A stretch of 46,879 bases of DNA from Polaromonas sp. (GCA_030650875.1 JAUSDK010000231.1:1-46879), one strand, 5' to 3'. Positions 15,498 to 25,946 are shown, counted from the first letter of the stretch. The notes: generated from the letters alone by a model not told the origin. Numbers and translations: made by a program.

Positions 15498-17768
15498 TTA
15501 AAACAGGGTCTTCAGCGTCAGCTGGACCGACCTGGCCGCACCCGGGATGTAAAACCCGCGGTACAGCGAATCGGCGTAGAGCTTGTCGGTCAGGTTGGTG
15601 ATGTTCATCTTCAAGGACGTGCTGTCGCTAAAGGTGTACTCGGCCATGGCGTCCACGGTGGTAAAGCTGTCGGCCTGGACATGGCGTGCGCCTTCCGGGT
15701 TCTGCTTGCCCCGGTAGGTCAGGCCGCCGCCCAGGCGAAGGGCGGGCAGGACCTGGTAGGTGGTCCAGAGGCTGGCGCTGTGCTTGGGGGTGATTGCAGA
15801 ACGGTCGCCCTTGACCTGCGCGCCCGTGCCTGCCGCATTGAGCGCCACATTGCTTTCGTCGATCTTCGCGCTCGGAATCCAGGTGTGGTTATAGAAGATC
15901 TCCCATTTCGGCGTGATGCGACCTGCGAGGTTGAACTCCATGCCGGTGGCGTGGCGCTTGCCCGACAGCAGGTTTTGCTCGCTGGCGGTGTCCGGGTCGG
16001 TATTGCGCTCGTTGTATTTCTCGGAGTGGAACAGGGCCACGCCCAGGGACGCACGTTTTTCAAACAGCTCGAACTTGCTGCCGAACTCGATATTTCGGCT
16101 CTTTTCAGGCCCGGTGTTGGCATCCTTGGCGCTGGGGCTGCCGGGGCTGAACTGGTAGGTGTCGCCGGAGGTGTTGAAGGAGGTGCCAAAGGATGCGTAG
16201 TAGGCGCTGTTCTCGTCAGGCTGGAACACCGCGCCCAGTCGTGGACTCCAGAGTCCGTCAGCGCTCTCGTGGTTCACACCGGCGCTGGTCTGGTATGACG
16301 CCTTGAAATCGTCATAGCGCAATCCGCCGATCAACTTCAGGGTGGACGTGAGGGCCATGGTGTCCTGCACATACAGCCCCAGGTTGCGGGCGTCGAACGT
16401 GTTGAATGGTGCGGCGCCCCGGGTATCGGTGCGCGAGGCGCCATTGTTGGGCGTGCCCACCGTCGTCGTCAGGCTGCTGGCGCTGCCGGCAAAGTTGTTG
16501 GCCCGCTTGGCATCTTCCTGGTAGTAGTCCACCCCGGCGATCAGGTCGTGTTTTTTACCCCATGCGCTAAAGCTGCTGGTGTAGTCGCTCTGCAGTTGCG
16601 TGGTGTCGCTGATGCCGATGCGTCCCTTGGGTGAGCGCGTCACGATGGTGTCGGGACTCAGGTTGTTGATCGTGGTGGCGGCGCGGTTGGTCTGGCCGAA
16701 ACGGATCACGCTGGCCCACAGGTCGCGCTCGTAGCGGCCATGGCGCACCCGGGTCGTCAGCTGGCTGTCATGGTCAAAGCGGTGGGTGTGGCTGAGGGTG
16801 CCGTACGTCGCCGAGGTGTTCAGGTGGTCGCTGTCGAACCCGTAGTAGTTTTTGGCCGGCAGCGTGGGAACGATGACGCCGTCCTTGATGAACCAGGGGT
16901 GGTTATAGTTGGGCGTGCCCTTGATTTCGAGGTGGTAGAGACCCACCGAGAACTCGTCGCGGGTACCGATGCCCCAGCGGTAGGTGGGTGCAATGCCGCG
17001 CTTGCTCGACGTAGCGCCGTAGTTGTCGGCCTCGTGGACCAGGGCATTGATGCGCAAGGCGGACTCTTCCCCGGTCTTGAAGTTGAAGTCGCCTGTCAAC
17101 CGGTTTTCCTTGCCAGTGCCCAGGGTGTAGTTCACCTCGTGCTGGTCCATCAGGAAAGGTTGCTTGTTGACCTGATTGACCACACCGCCGGTCGAGCCCT
17201 TGCCGAACAGCATGGACGCCGACCCCTTGAGCACCTCGACCCGGTCGTTGTTGAAGGTGTCGCGCTCATACAGTGCGCCGTCGCGCAGGCCGTCGGTGTA
17301 GATGTCCCCGGCCAGGCCCAGTGAGAAGCCGCGCAGGCGCACATCTTCTTCGCCGGTTTCGCCGGCCTGGAAGGTCACGCCTGCCGTGGTGCGCAACACC
17401 TCGCGAAAATCGTCCATATTGCGGTCGTCGATCAGGCGCTCGGTCATCACGGTCACCGATTGCGGAATGTCGCGCAGGGCTTGATTGCCCTTGCCGATGC
17501 TCGTTTCGGTGGCCCGCAGCGTGGCCTTGGCGTTGGTGCCTGCGGTCTTTTCCTTGATCACCACGGTTCCCAGGGTTTTATCCGTGGCGTCTGGCGCTGT
17601 TTGTGCCCAGCCACTGACCGATGCCGCGAGCATCAAGGCGCCCAACGGCAGTAACGCTCTTTCGGACGATGACACTGGCGTGATGGCGCCGACGACGGCC
17701 GGGTGGTTTCCCGTGCTGGAGTGACGGGATTTTTTGTTGCGCGCAGCGCGTGCGTAAGGGTTTGCCAA
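15498..17768 (-). CDS. TonB-dependent siderophore receptor
   Basis: A signal-peptide region ([19 protein letters not shown]) is followed by a TonB-box-like [10 protein letters not shown], the plug domain ([51 protein letters not shown]) and a 22-strand barrel ending in the outer-membrane signature VQLTLKTLF with terminal Phe. Its best relatives by eye are Fiu/FiuA/FhuE-type ferric-siderophore receptors. The N-terminus is long and basic before the signal peptide. I chose TTG at 17768 because GGAGG sits five bases before it; the first in-frame TTG at 17780 overlaps that site. It heads an operon with piuC and the hydroxy-acid oxidase and has a Fur-like box 133 bases upstream. Confidence 0.93.
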   Translation of the reverse strand: MANPYARAARNKKSRHSSTGNHPAVVGAITPVSSSERALLPLGALMLAASVSGWAQTAPDATDKTLGTVVIKEKTAGTNAKATLRATETSIGKGNQALRDIPQSVTVMTERLIDDRNMDDFREVLRTTAGVTFQAGETGEEDVRLRGFSLGLAGDIYTDGLRDGALYERDTFNNDRVEVLKGSASMLFGKGSTGGVVNQVNKQPFLMDQHEVNYTLGTGKENRLTGDFNFKTGEESALRINALVHEADNYGATSSKRGIAPTYRWGIGTRDEFSVGLYHLEIKGTPNYNHPWFIKDGVIVPTLPAKNYYGFDSDHLNTSATYGTLSHTHRFDHDSQLTTRVRHGRYERDLWASVIRFGQTNRAATTINNLSPDTIVTRSPKGRIGISDTTQLQSDYTSSFSAWGKKHDLIAGVDYYQEDAKRANNFAGSASSLTTTVGTPNNGASRTDTRGAAPFNTFDARNLGLYVQDTMALTSTLKLIGGLRYDDFKASYQTSAGVNHESADGLWSPRLGAVFQPDENSAYYASFGTSFNTSGDTYQFSPGSPSAKDANTGPEKSRNIEFGSKFELFEKRASLGVALFHSEKYNERNTDPDTASEQNLLSGKRHATGMEFNLAGRITPKWEIFYNHTWIPSAKIDESNVALNAAGTGAQVKGDRSAITPKHSASLWTTYQVLPALRLGGGLTYRGKQNPEGARHVQADSFTTVDAMAEYTFSDSTSLKMNITNLTDKLYADSLYRGFYIPGAARSVQLTLKTLF

Positions 17769-17900
17769 GATGGCCTCCAAGCGGGGTCTGGCGTTGCAGG
17801 GCGCCGGACCGGGTTACAAAAAATGGCTTGGCTGTGCTCGAGGCGGTCCCGAAAGACGCGAGTTGGCTGGCTGGTAAAGTTCGCTTTGAAGTGTATATTG

Positions 17901-17919
17901 AATGAGAACGATTCGTAAA
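17901..17919. promoter_or_regulatory. Fur-box-like operator upstream of siderophore receptor
   Basis: AATGAGAACGATTCGTAAA matches 13 of 19 positions of the common Fur site, with a perfect AATGAGAA left half and ATTC in the right half. It lies in the intergenic region before the receptor gene. Confidence 0.7.
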
Positions 17920-18002
17920 AAGGCGGTCTGGATTTTAGGTTTGACGCGCTTGAATGAATGTTTTTGTTGCGTGCGCGCAACGCGGCGCCGGGCGCTGGCC
18001 TC

Positions 18003-18036
18003 AAAAAAAAGGGCCCTGAGGCCCCGTGACTTTTTT
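18003..18036. terminator. Terminator downstream of bfr
   Basis: GGGCC-CTGA-GGCCC is flanked by eight A on the left and a T run on the right. Read on the minus strand it ends bfr; it may work in both directions. Confidence 0.75.
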
Positions 18037-18072
18037 GCGCGTTGCCAGCAGGCGCCGCGCCATGCCGATTTC

Positions 18073-18549
18073 TCAGCTGAGCTCGCCCATCTGGCTTTGC
18101 AGATAGTTCTGAATGCCGACTTTGCCCAGCAACTCAATCTGGGTTTCCAGAAAGTCAATGTGCTCTTCGGTATCGTCCAGGATCATTTGCAGCAAGTCGC
18201 GCGAGACGTAATCGCGCACCGACTCGCAGTGCGCAATGCCGTCCTTGACGGTGACCTGCGCAGCGCTTTCCAGTTTCAGGTCGCAACTCAATGCCTCGGG
18301 TACGTCCTCGCCAATCATCAGCTTGCCCAGATCCTGCACGTTGGGCAGGCCGTCCAGCATGAAGATCCGGTCCATCAGCCGGTCGGCGTGCTTCATTTCG
18401 CCGATGGATTCCTCGTATTCCTTTTTGGCCAGCTTGTCCAGGCCCCAGTGCTTGTACATGCGGTAGTGCAGGAAGTACTGGTTGATGGCGGTCAGTTCGT
18501 TTTTGAGCTGGGCCTGCAGGTAAGCAATGACTTGTGCGTCGCCTTTCAT
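18073..18549 (-). CDS. bfr: Bacterioferritin
   Basis: This 158-residue protein aligns end to end with E. coli Bfr. Ferroxidase ligands E18, E51, H54, E94 and H130 and the heme ligand M52 are all in place. The remaining ligand, E127, reads Thr (DDTEEHID), with Glu at 128 and 129. It stores iron as a mineral in a 24-subunit shell and is emptied through Bfd, encoded 5.7 kb away. A terminator follows. It is oriented like the receptor operon but separated from it by a terminator and the receptor's regulatory region. Confidence 0.95.
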   Translation of the reverse strand: MKGDAQVIAYLQAQLKNELTAINQYFLHYRMYKHWGLDKLAKKEYEESIGEMKHADRLMDRIFMLDGLPNVQDLGKLMIGEDVPEALSCDLKLESAAQVTVKDGIAHCESVRDYVSRDLLQMILDDTEEHIDFLETQIELLGKVGIQNYLQSQMGELS

Positions 18550-18765
18550 GGCAATCCTTTTGGTGTTCTAAAGAGGGAGATTGTGCGCACCCGCGCCCGA
18601 TTGGGCAAGCAAAAGCCCATGACCCTTCGCGTCGCAGGTTGTGGGTTTCGCCCAGAGCGTTTTGAGCCGAGCGACGGGCAAGGCGCTGGCTGCTTTCGCA
18701 CCGCCGGCAACCGGTCCCGCATGAGGCTGCCATGGCCTGGCTGGCCTCCTCGCAGCGTCGCCTCT

Positions 18766-20337
18766 TCAGGCCGCAGGTGCCGAGGTGCGGATCAGGTGAT
18801 CAAACGCCGCCAGCGCCGCCTTCGCGCCGTCGCCCGCCGCAATGATGATCTGCTTGAACGGCACCGTGGTGGCATCGCCCGCCGCAAATACGCCCGGCAC
18901 CGAGGTTTGGCCCTTGGCGTCCACCACGATCTCGCCGTGTTTGGACAACTCGACCACGCCCTTGAGCCAGTCGGTGTTGGGGATCAGTCCAATCTGGATG
19001 AACACGCCTTCCAGTTCCACCTTGTGCAACGCGCTGGTGGCGCGGTCCTTGTAGACCAGCCCGTTGACCGTCTGGTCGCCGGTGATCTCGGTGGTTTGCG
19101 CGTTGGCAATCACCGTCATGTTTGTCAGGCTCAGGAGCTTGCGCTGCAGTATCGCGTCCGCGCGCAACTGGGTGTCAAATTCAATCAGCGTGACATGGCC
19201 GACCAGCCCCGCCAGGTCAATGGCGGCTTCGACGCCCGAGTTGCCGCCGCCAATCACCGCCACTCGCTTGCCCTTGAACAGCGGGCCATCGCAATGCGGG
19301 CAGTAGGCCACGCCTTTGTTCTTGAATTCGGCCTCGCCGGGCACGTTGATGTTGCGCCAGCGCGCGCCGGTGGCCAGGATCACGGATCTGCTCTTGAGCG
19401 AGGCGCCGCTTTCAAGCTGGATCTCAATCAGGTCTTTATTCGGGCCGGCGTTGGGAATCAGCGCCTTGGCGCGCTGCATGTTCATGATGTCCACGTCGTA
19501 GCTGCGCACATGCTCTTCCAGCGCCGCAGCCAGTTTCGGGCCCTGGGTTTCCTGGATCGAGATGAAGTTCTCAATGCCCATCGTGTCCAGCACCTGGCCG
19601 CCAAAACGCTCGGAGGCCACGCCGGTGCGAATGCCTTTGCGGGCCGCGTACACCGCTGCCGCCGCGCCGGCCGGGCCGCCGCCGACGATCAGCACGTCGA
19701 ACGGTGCCTTTTCAGCGATCTTTTTGGCTTCGCGCTCGGTGCCGCTGGTGTCTATCTTGGCCAGGATTTCTTCCAGGCTCATGCGGCCGTTGCCGAACAT
19801 GGTGCCATTCAGGAAGACCGTGGGCACGCCCATGATCTCGCGCTCCTTGATCTCGTCCTGGAAGGTGCCGCCCTCGATCATGGTGGTCTTGATGCGCGGG
19901 TTCTGCACCGCCATCAGGTTCAGCGCCTGGACCACGTCGGGGCAGTTGTGGCAGGTCAGCGAGACATAGACCTCGAATTCAAGGTCGCGGTCCAGCGCGC
20001 GTATCTGGTCAAGCACTTCCTGCTCGACCTTGGGCGGGTAGCCGCCAATCTGCAGCAGCGCCAGAATGAGCGAGGTGAACTCGTGTCCCATCGGCAGGCC
20101 GGCAAAGCGCGGGCCGTGGTCTTCGCCCGGGCGGTTGATCGAGAAAGAGGGTTTGCGGTGCGGGTCGTCGCGGCTTTCGGTCAGCTTGACCAGCGGCGAG
20201 GAGCTGGCCACGTCTTTCAGCAGCGACAGCACTTCGCCCGAGGCTTCGCTGTCGTCGAGCGAGGCAACGATTTCGATCGGCTGCGTGGCGCGTTCGAGAT
20301 AACTTTTCAATTGGGCTTTGGTGTCGGCGTCGAGCAT
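18766..20337 (-). CDS. ahpF: Alkyl hydroperoxide reductase subunit F
   Basis: This 523-residue protein has an N-terminal tandem thioredoxin-like domain with redox pair C129/C132 ([10 protein letters not shown]), an FAD-binding motif [17 protein letters not shown], the second redox pair C346/C349 (YCPHCDGPL) and an NADH-binding motif [17 protein letters not shown]. The C-terminal [20 protein letters not shown] is typical. It passes electrons from NADH to AhpC. It lies 99 bases downstream of ahpC with a hairpin between them, so its expression may be lower than that of ahpC. Confidence 0.97.
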   Translation of the reverse strand: MLDADTKAQLKSYLERATQPIEIVASLDDSEASGEVLSLLKDVASSSPLVKLTESRDDPHRKPSFSINRPGEDHGPRFAGLPMGHEFTSLILALLQIGGYPPKVEQEVLDQIRALDRDLEFEVYVSLTCHNCPDVVQALNLMAVQNPRIKTTMIEGGTFQDEIKEREIMGVPTVFLNGTMFGNGRMSLEEILAKIDTSGTEREAKKIAEKAPFDVLIVGGGPAGAAAAVYAARKGIRTGVASERFGGQVLDTMGIENFISIQETQGPKLAAALEEHVRSYDVDIMNMQRAKALIPNAGPNKDLIEIQLESGASLKSRSVILATGARWRNINVPGEAEFKNKGVAYCPHCDGPLFKGKRVAVIGGGNSGVEAAIDLAGLVGHVTLIEFDTQLRADAILQRKLLSLTNMTVIANAQTTEITGDQTVNGLVYKDRATSALHKVELEGVFIQIGLIPNTDWLKGVVELSKHGEIVVDAKGQTSVPGVFAAGDATTVPFKQIIIAAGDGAKAALAAFDHLIRTSAPAA

Positions 20338-20380
20338 GGCGGACTCACTTCTCTAGGGATGTATCGTGTCAAAAGGGAAC

Positions 20381-20423
20381 AAAAAAGCCCGGGTACACAC
20401 CGAAGTGTGCAGCGCCCGGGCTT
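20381..20423 (-). terminator. Terminator/attenuator between ahpC and ahpF
   Basis: On the minus strand AAGCCCGGG pairs with CCCGGGCTT, enclosing an inner CACAC/GTGTG stem with loop TTCG, and a run of T follows. It can partly stop transcription from ahpC before ahpF. Confidence 0.85.
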
Positions 20424-20436
20424 GGACTGCGAGGGC

Positions 20437-21000
20437 TTAGATCTTGCCGACGAGGTCGATCGAGGGCGCAATCGTCTTGGCGCCTTCGTTCCACTTGGCG
20501 GGGCAGACTTGGCCTGGATGGGCTGCGGTGTACTGGGCAGCTTTCAGCTTGCGCAGGGTTTCCTTCACGTCGCGTGCGATTTCGTTGGAATGCACTTCGG
20601 CCGTCTTGATCATGCCTTCAGGGTCGATCACGAAGGTGCCGCGCAGTGCCAGGCCTTCTTCAGGGATGAACACATCAAATGCCTTGGTCAGCGTGTGGGT
20701 GGGGTCGCCGACCAGCGGGAACTTGGCCTTGCCGACGGCTGGGGATGTCTCATGCCACACCTTGTGCGAGAAATGGGTGTCGGTGGTCACGATGTAGACC
20801 TCGGCACCAGCCTTCTGGAATTCGGCGTAGTTGTCGGCCGCGTCCTCGACTTCCGTCGGGCAGTTGAAGGTGAAGGCCGCAGGCATGAAAATCAGGACGG
20901 ACCACTTGCCTTTGAGCGATTCGTTGGAAACCTCAATGAACTTGCCATTGAGAAAGGCTTGGGTCTTGAAGGGCTGGACTGCGGTGTTGATCAGGGACAT
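20437..21000 (-). CDS. ahpC: Alkyl hydroperoxide reductase subunit C (2-Cys peroxiredoxin)
   Basis: This 187-residue peroxiredoxin has peroxidatic C47 (AAFTFNCPTEVED) and resolving C166 (HPGQVCPAKW), the exact positions of the AhpC class. It reduces peroxides in the cytoplasm and is recharged by AhpF. The ATG at 21000 has GAGGAAA at a suitable distance and gives the usual MSLINT start; the upstream 30 codons are not coding. An OxyR-like site lies upstream. Confidence 0.97.
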   Translation of the reverse strand: MSLINTAVQPFKTQAFLNGKFIEVSNESLKGKWSVLIFMPAAFTFNCPTEVEDAADNYAEFQKAGAEVYIVTTDTHFSHKVWHETSPAVGKAKFPLVGDPTHTLTKAFDVFIPEEGLALRGTFVIDPEGMIKTAEVHSNEIARDVKETLRKLKAAQYTAAHPGQVCPAKWNEGAKTIAPSIDLVGKI

Positions 21001-21076
21001 CTGGATGTTTCCTCTATGAGAGTTGATAAAAGTTGGCGACAAGGGATAGCGTAAGGCCTGGATCGATATTAATCCA

Positions 21077-21113
21077 GTTAATTGAATCAATTGGTTTAAT
21101 TGACTTTAGCTAT
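21077..21113 (-). promoter_or_regulatory. OxyR-like site upstream of ahpC
   Basis: On the minus strand the pattern ATAG-N7-CAAT-N7-ATTG-N7-TAAC has the exact 4-7-4-7-4-7-4 spacing of an OxyR site (ATAG-N7-CTAT-N7-ATAG-N7-CTAT), with imperfect tetramers. Placement 77 bases before ahpC, a classic OxyR target, supports it. Confidence 0.5.
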
Positions 21114-21226
21114 CGGAGGGCAAGGTGGCTACCTCCGCAGCAGCCTCAATTTTCAATAAAAACGGCCTACAGATCAATGGATACGGTCGCTGTGAGCGAT
21201 TAAAAAAGAGGAGAAAAAATCCGGCT

Positions 21227-22048
21227 TCAGTATTCCAGCCGCTCCGGTCTGATTTCCTGCAGGATGGTGGTGGCAATTTCTTCAATCGACTTGGTGGTGG
21301 TGGACAGCCAGCGAATGCCTTCGCGCCGCATCATGGCTTCGGCTTCATGGATTTCGTTGCGGCAGTTGGCGAGGCTGGCGTAGGTCGAGTTGGGCCGGCG
21401 CTCGTTGCGGATCTGGCTCAGGCGCTCGGGGGAAATCGTCAGGCCGAAGATTTTCTTGCGGTGCGGCGCCAGGGCAGGCGGCAGTTGGCGGCGGTCAAAA
21501 TCCTCGGGGATCAGCGGGTAGTTCGAGGCTTTGAGGCCATACTGCATCGCCAGGTACAGCGATGTCGGCGTTTTTCCGCTGCGGCTGACGCCCACCAGAA
21601 TCACGTCCGAGCCGGCCAGGTCACGGTTGCTCTGGCCGTCATCGTGGGCCAGCGAGAAATTGATGGCCTCTATGCGGTCGTCATAGGCCTTGCTTTTGGA
21701 GGCGTCCGAAAAGCGCCCGACCCGGTGGTTGGATTTGATGCCGAGCTCAAGCTCAAGTGGCGCCACAAAGGTGCCAAACATGTCCAGCAGCATGCCGTTG
21801 CAGTGGGTTTTGATGACCGCCAGAATGTCCATGTTCACCAGCGTCGTGAACACAATCGGCCGTTTGCCTTCAACTTCCCCGGTGTGGTTGATCTGCCGGA
21901 TCGCCTGGTGGGCCTTGTCCACGCTGTCGATAAAGGGCATGCGGATATGGCGCGGCGTGAGTTCAAACTGCGCCAGGATGGCGTTGCCAAAGGTTTCGGC
22001 GGTAATGCCGGTGCCGTCGGAGATGAAAAATACGGTGCGGTCGGACAT
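21227..22048 (-). CDS. ppsR: PEP synthase regulatory protein (bifunctional kinase/pyrophosphorylase, DUF299)
   Basis: This 273-residue protein begins [19 protein letters not shown], a DUF299 hallmark, and has the P-loop GVSRSGKT at residues 153-160, followed by PTSLYLA. It phosphorylates PEP synthase on a threonine in an ADP-dependent way to switch it off and reverses this with phosphate. It is divergent from ppsA with a 181-base shared regulatory space, the usual arrangement. Confidence 0.95.
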   Translation of the reverse strand: MSDRTVFFISDGTGITAETFGNAILAQFELTPRHIRMPFIDSVDKAHQAIRQINHTGEVEGKRPIVFTTLVNMDILAVIKTHCNGMLLDMFGTFVAPLELELGIKSNHRVGRFSDASKSKAYDDRIEAINFSLAHDDGQSNRDLAGSDVILVGVSRSGKTPTSLYLAMQYGLKASNYPLIPEDFDRRQLPPALAPHRKKIFGLTISPERLSQIRNERRPNSTYASLANCRNEIHEAEAMMRREGIRWLSTTTKSIEEIATTILQEIRPERLEY

Positions 22049-22229
22049 GGGTGGTTCAGGTTGGTGAAAAGGAAGGGATGGGGCGTGGCGAACCGCGGGC
22101 CCCTACAATTGAGGCCAATTATCCCGATTCCCATGCCATGCCCCGCCACAACCCCTTCGAACAACAACAACCCCGTTGCTCGCTGCGCATGCGCCTCGCC
22201 CCCGTTTTTAAACCTCCCGGAGTATTTCT

Positions 22230-24638
22230 ATGTCCAACTTGTCTTCTTTGTTTGGGGCGACCGATCTGGTCGTACCGTTTGAACACCTGAGAATGACCGA
22301 TGTCGAGGTCGTAGGCGGTAAAAACGCCAGCCTTGGCGAAATGATCTCGCAACTGCCCACCGGCCCCAACGGCGTGCGCGTGCCTGGCGGTTTTGCCACC
22401 ACGGCGCATGCCTTTCGCGTGTTTCTGGCCTATGACGGGCTGGACAAAAAGATCAATGCCGTGCTGGACGCGCTGGACGCCGACGATGTGCGGGCACTGG
22501 CGCAAGCCGGCGCTCACATTCGCGGCCTGGTCGAAGCCCAACCCTTCCCGCCAGAGTTTCAAAAAGCCGTGACCGAAAGCTTTGCCGCGCTGAGCGCTGG
22601 CAATCCGCAGGCCAGCTTCGCGGTTCGCTCGTCCGCCACCGCCGAAGACCTGCCTGACGCCTCGTTTGCTGGCCAGCAGGAAACCTTCCTGAATGTGGTG
22701 GGCATTGACGCCGTGCTGCACAAAATGAAGGAAGTGTTTGCGTCGCTCTACAACGACCGCGCCATCAGCTACCGCGTGCACCAGGGCTTTGCCCATGCTG
22801 ACGTGGCGCTGTCTGCGGGCGTGCAGCGCATGGTGCGCAGCGACCTCGGTGCGGCCGGCGTGCTGTTCACCATGGACACCGAAAGCGGCTTTGACGACGT
22901 GGTCTTCATCACCTCCAGCTACGGCCTGGGTGAGACGGTGGTGCAGGGCGCCGTCAATCCCGACGAGTTTTATGTGCACAAGCCGATGCTCAGGGCGGGC
23001 AACCGTGCAGTGATTCGCCGCAATTTGGGCTCAAAGCTGCTGCAGATGGAATTCACCACGGCAGACGAGAAAGCGGCCACTGGCAAGCTGGTCAAGACCA
23101 CCGACGTGCCGACCGAGCTGCGCAACCGCTATTCGCTGACCGACGACGAGGTGGAGCAACTGGCCCGCTACGCGCTCATTATTGAAACCCATTACGGCCG
23201 CCCCATGGACGTGGAGTGGGGCAAGGACGGCACCGACGGCCAACTCTACATTCTGCAGGCCCGCCCCGAAACCGTGAAAAGCCAGGCCAAAGGCAAGGCC
23301 GAGCAGCGCTACAAGCTCAAGGGCACCAGCACCGTGCTGGCCGTGGGCCGCGCCATTGGCCAGAAAATCGGCACCGGCCCGGTCCGCATCGTGCACGACA
23401 TCAGCGAGATGGACCAGGTCCAGCCCGGCGACATCCTGGTGACTGACATGACCGACCCGAACTGGGAGCCGGTCATGAAGCGCGCCAGCGCCATCGTCAC
23501 CAACCGGGGCGGTCGTACCTGCCACGCCGCCATCATTGCGCGCGAACTCGGCATTCCGGCCGTGGTCGGCTGCGGTGACGCGACGGAAACGCTCAAAAAC
23601 GGCATGCTGGTCACGGTCAGCTGCGCCGAAGGCGACACCGGCAATATTTACGACGGCCTGCTGGAAACCGAAGTGACCGAAGTGCAGCGCGGCGAAATGC
23701 CGCCGATTGACATCAAGATCATGATGAACGTCGGCAATCCGCAACTGGCGTTTGACTTTTGCCAGATTCCCAACCAGGGCGTGGGCCTGGCGCGGCTGGA
23801 ATTCATCATCAACAACAACATTGGCGTGCACCCCAAGGCGATTCTGGACTACCCGCACATTGATGCCGACCTGAAAAAGGCGGTGGAAAGCGTGGCGCGC
23901 GGCCATGCTTCGCCGCGCGCGTTTTATGTGGACAAGGTCGCCGAAGGCATTGCCACCATTGGCGCGGCTTTCTGGCCCAAGCCGGTGATTGTTCGCCTGT
24001 CTGACTTCAAGTCCAACGAGTACCGCAAGCTGATTGGCGGCTCGCGCTACGAGCCCGAAGAAGAAAATCCAATGCTGGGCTTTCGTGGTGCCGCACGCTA
24101 CATCAGCGAGGACTTCCGCGAGGCCTTTGCCATGGAATGCGAGGCGCTCAAGCGCGTGCGCAACGACATGGGTCTGACCAACGTGGAAGTCATGGTGCCG
24201 TTCGTGCGAACCCTGGGCCAGGCCAAGGCCGTGACCGAATTGCTGGCCGCGCATGGCCTCAAGCGCGGCGAGCAGGGTCTGCGCGTCATCATGATGTGCG
24301 AAGTCCCGAGCAACGCCATTTTGGCCGACCAGTTCCTTGAATACTTCGATGGTTTTTCCATTGGATCCAACGACCTGACCCAGCTCACGCTGGGCCTGGA
24401 CCGCGACTCGGGCCTGGAGATTCTGGCCAAGGATTTTGACGAACGCGATCCGGCCGTCAAGGCGCTGCTCAGCCTGGCCATTGCCGCCTGCAAACGCCAG
24501 GGAAAATACATTGGCATTTGCGGCCAGGGGCCCAGCGACCACCCGGACTTTGCGCTGTGGCTCAAGGAGCAGGGCATTGGTTCCATCTCGCTCAACCCCG
24601 ATACGGTGATAGATACCTGGAAGCAGCTGGCCAACTAA
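22230..24638 (+). CDS. ppsA: Phosphoenolpyruvate synthase
   Basis: This 802-residue protein has the N-terminal ATP-binding domain ([15 protein letters not shown]), the swivelling phosphohistidine domain with [15 protein letters not shown] (His at about residue 432; the Thr target of PpsR is beside it) and the C-terminal PEP-binding barrel ([32 protein letters not shown]). It converts pyruvate and ATP to PEP, AMP and phosphate for gluconeogenesis. GGAG precedes the ATG. The divergent ppsR encodes its regulator. Confidence 0.97.
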   Translation: MSNLSSLFGATDLVVPFEHLRMTDVEVVGGKNASLGEMISQLPTGPNGVRVPGGFATTAHAFRVFLAYDGLDKKINAVLDALDADDVRALAQAGAHIRGLVEAQPFPPEFQKAVTESFAALSAGNPQASFAVRSSATAEDLPDASFAGQQETFLNVVGIDAVLHKMKEVFASLYNDRAISYRVHQGFAHADVALSAGVQRMVRSDLGAAGVLFTMDTESGFDDVVFITSSYGLGETVVQGAVNPDEFYVHKPMLRAGNRAVIRRNLGSKLLQMEFTTADEKAATGKLVKTTDVPTELRNRYSLTDDEVEQLARYALIIETHYGRPMDVEWGKDGTDGQLYILQARPETVKSQAKGKAEQRYKLKGTSTVLAVGRAIGQKIGTGPVRIVHDISEMDQVQPGDILVTDMTDPNWEPVMKRASAIVTNRGGRTCHAAIIARELGIPAVVGCGDATETLKNGMLVTVSCAEGDTGNIYDGLLETEVTEVQRGEMPPIDIKIMMNVGNPQLAFDFCQIPNQGVGLARLEFIINNNIGVHPKAILDYPHIDADLKKAVESVARGHASPRAFYVDKVAEGIATIGAAFWPKPVIVRLSDFKSNEYRKLIGGSRYEPEEENPMLGFRGAARYISEDFREAFAMECEALKRVRNDMGLTNVEVMVPFVRTLGQAKAVTELLAAHGLKRGEQGLRVIMMCEVPSNAILADQFLEYFDGFSIGSNDLTQLTLGLDRDSGLEILAKDFDERDPAVKALLSLAIAACKRQGKYIGICGQGPSDHPDFALWLKEQGIGSISLNPDTVIDTWKQLAN

Positions 24639-24704
24639 ATCCGGCCTGCGTCGCCCACCAGGCAAGGGAAAACCCCCGGTGACTTGAGGGTGCGCGGTAA
24701 GTAA

Positions 24705-25058
24705 ATGGCAAGGCCTCTGATGACAATCAGAGGCACGTTCTTTACCGGCCCTTTCACCGCCATGCTTGCTGCCGTCACCACTGTCAAACTGCTCGCTGAA
24801 ATTGCGCTGCTGGCGCTGTTTGGTCAATGGGTGGTCGGCTTGCTGGCCGGCCCGGTGCCTGAGCGCAATCCGTTTTACCGCTTGCTGCAGTTGCTGGGGC
24901 GGCCCTGGGTGCGCGCCGCGCGCTGGCTTTCGCCGTCACTGGTGCTGGATCGTCACGTACCGCTGGTGGCCTTCCTGGCTTTGCTGTTTATCTGGGGTGG
25001 AGCCGCGTTTGCCAAAATCAGCATCTGTCTGCAAATTGGCGTGGCGCTGTGCAAATGA
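24705..25058 (+). CDS. Small inner-membrane protein, unknown
   Basis: This 117-residue protein has a hydrophobic helix near residues 19-50 (MLAAVTTVKLLAEIALLALF), an amphipathic linker with PFYRLLQLLGRPWVRAARWL, and a second helix (VPLVAFLALLFIWGGAAFAK). I do not recognise a family. The start may be ATG 24705 or ATG 24720; the latter has AAGG six bases upstream. Its stop overlaps the start of the TPR gene (ATGA), so the two are coupled. The pair lies 66 bases after ppsA, possibly in one transcript. Confidence 0.7.
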   Translation: MARPLMTIRGTFFTGPFTAMLAAVTTVKLLAEIALLALFGQWVVGLLAGPVPERNPFYRLLQLLGRPWVRAARWLSPSLVLDRHVPLVAFLALLFIWGGAAFAKISICLQIGVALCK

Positions 25059-25699
25059 AGCCTGACTTGACCCCTGATTTCCACTACTACGCGTTAAAGG
25101 CGCAAGCTGTTCTGCTGCTGGCCCTGGGGCGACGGGATGGTGCATTGCGCAGGTTTGCGCAAATGCTGCGGCGCCGGCCTGCAGATCGTTATGCACTGGC
25201 CAGCCAGGCGCATGTGCAGGTCCAGCTCCATTGCCTGGATGCGGCCCTGTCGACCTTGCGGCAACTCACCGGCGTCAAGGGTTCCGCGCAGCAAGAGGCA
25301 GCGGCGTGGTTTAACCTGGGTTATGTGTTGCAGCAAGCCGGGCGTCATGACGAGGCCGGCCCGGCATTTCGCAGCGCCCTGGTCCTTGATTCCTCGCTGG
25401 ACCGGGCCTGGTACGGCCTGTCACTGGTGCTGATTCACCTGCGCCAGTTTCCTGAAGCGGTGCAAGCGCTGAAAAAAAACACGGCCCTGCAACCGATGAG
25501 CCCTTACGGCTGGTATCGGCTGGCGCAGGTCCGGCTGGCGATGGGACAGCCCGAAAAAGCCCGAAAGATCATTGCGCATCTGCGCCGTTTTGAGCCCCGG
25601 GTGGCGGCACAGCTGGAACGCGAAAATGGGCTGGAAAGTCCCCTGGGCGCCCCGGTCCCCCTTGTTGCCGTCAGCGCGGGGCACCATGCAGCGCACTGA
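25055..25699 (+). CDS. Tetratricopeptide-repeat protein
   Basis: This protein of about 214 residues shows several TPR-like helix pairs: AAAWFNLGYVLQQAGRHDEA, then AFRSALVLDSSLDRAWYGLS, then PEAVQALKKNTALQP, then YGWYRLAQVRLAMGQPEKA. TPR arrays mediate protein-protein contacts. There is no signal peptide. It is coupled upstream to a small membrane protein and overlaps the start of the DUF4212 gene by 14 bases, suggesting one operon with the symporter. The partner is unknown. Confidence 0.8.
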   Translation: MKPDLTPDFHYYALKAQAVLLLALGRRDGALRRFAQMLRRRPADRYALASQAHVQVQLHCLDAALSTLRQLTGVKGSAQQEAAAWFNLGYVLQQAGRHDEAGPAFRSALVLDSSLDRAWYGLSLVLIHLRQFPEAVQALKKNTALQPMSPYGWYRLAQVRLAMGQPEKARKIIAHLRRFEPRVAAQLERENGLESPLGAPVPLVAVSAGHHAAH

Positions 25700-25946
25700 A
25701 AACCATCGCCGCTACTGGCGCAAGAACCTTGTCGTGACCGCATTGCTGTTGCTGGTCTGGTTTGTCACTACGTTTGGCGTGAGCTACTTTGCACGCGCAC
25801 TGAGCTTTTCCTTTTTTGGCTGGCCTTTCAGCTTCTGGATGGGCGCGCAGGGCGCCCTGCTGGTGTATGGCCTGATCGTTGGTTTTTACGCCTGGTACAT
25901 GAACCGTCTTGACATTGCGCATGATGCGGCAGACGGAGTGGACTGA
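25686..25946 (+). CDS. DUF4212 small subunit of a sodium/solute symporter
   Basis: This 86-residue protein begins MQRTENHRRYWRKNLVV and has two transmembrane helices (TALLLLVWFVTTFGVSYF and FWMGAQGALLVYGLIVGFYA) followed by YMNRLDIAHD. This is the DUF4212 pattern of small proteins encoded just upstream of large VC_2705-type symporters. The start was set at 25686, where the family pattern begins. Confidence 0.88.
   Translation: MQRTENHRRYWRKNLVVTALLLLVWFVTTFGVSYFARALSFSFFGWPFSFWMGAQGALLVYGLIVGFYAWYMNRLDIAHDAADGVD

Noticed and set aside
18550-18765. The space between bfr and ahpF as a possible small gene or RNA
   Set aside because: Open frames here have no start with a ribosome-binding site and no hairpin stands out.
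17902-21054. A 1,050-codon open frame on the plus strand
   Set aside because: It runs antisense to bfr, ahpF and ahpC, whose motifs are certain. Its translation is His/Arg/Val-rich with no domain, typical of the complement of GC-rich genes. It begins inside the Fur-like box.
23031-24827. A 598-codon open frame on the minus strand
   Set aside because: It is the complement of ppsA with no family resemblance or ribosome-binding site.
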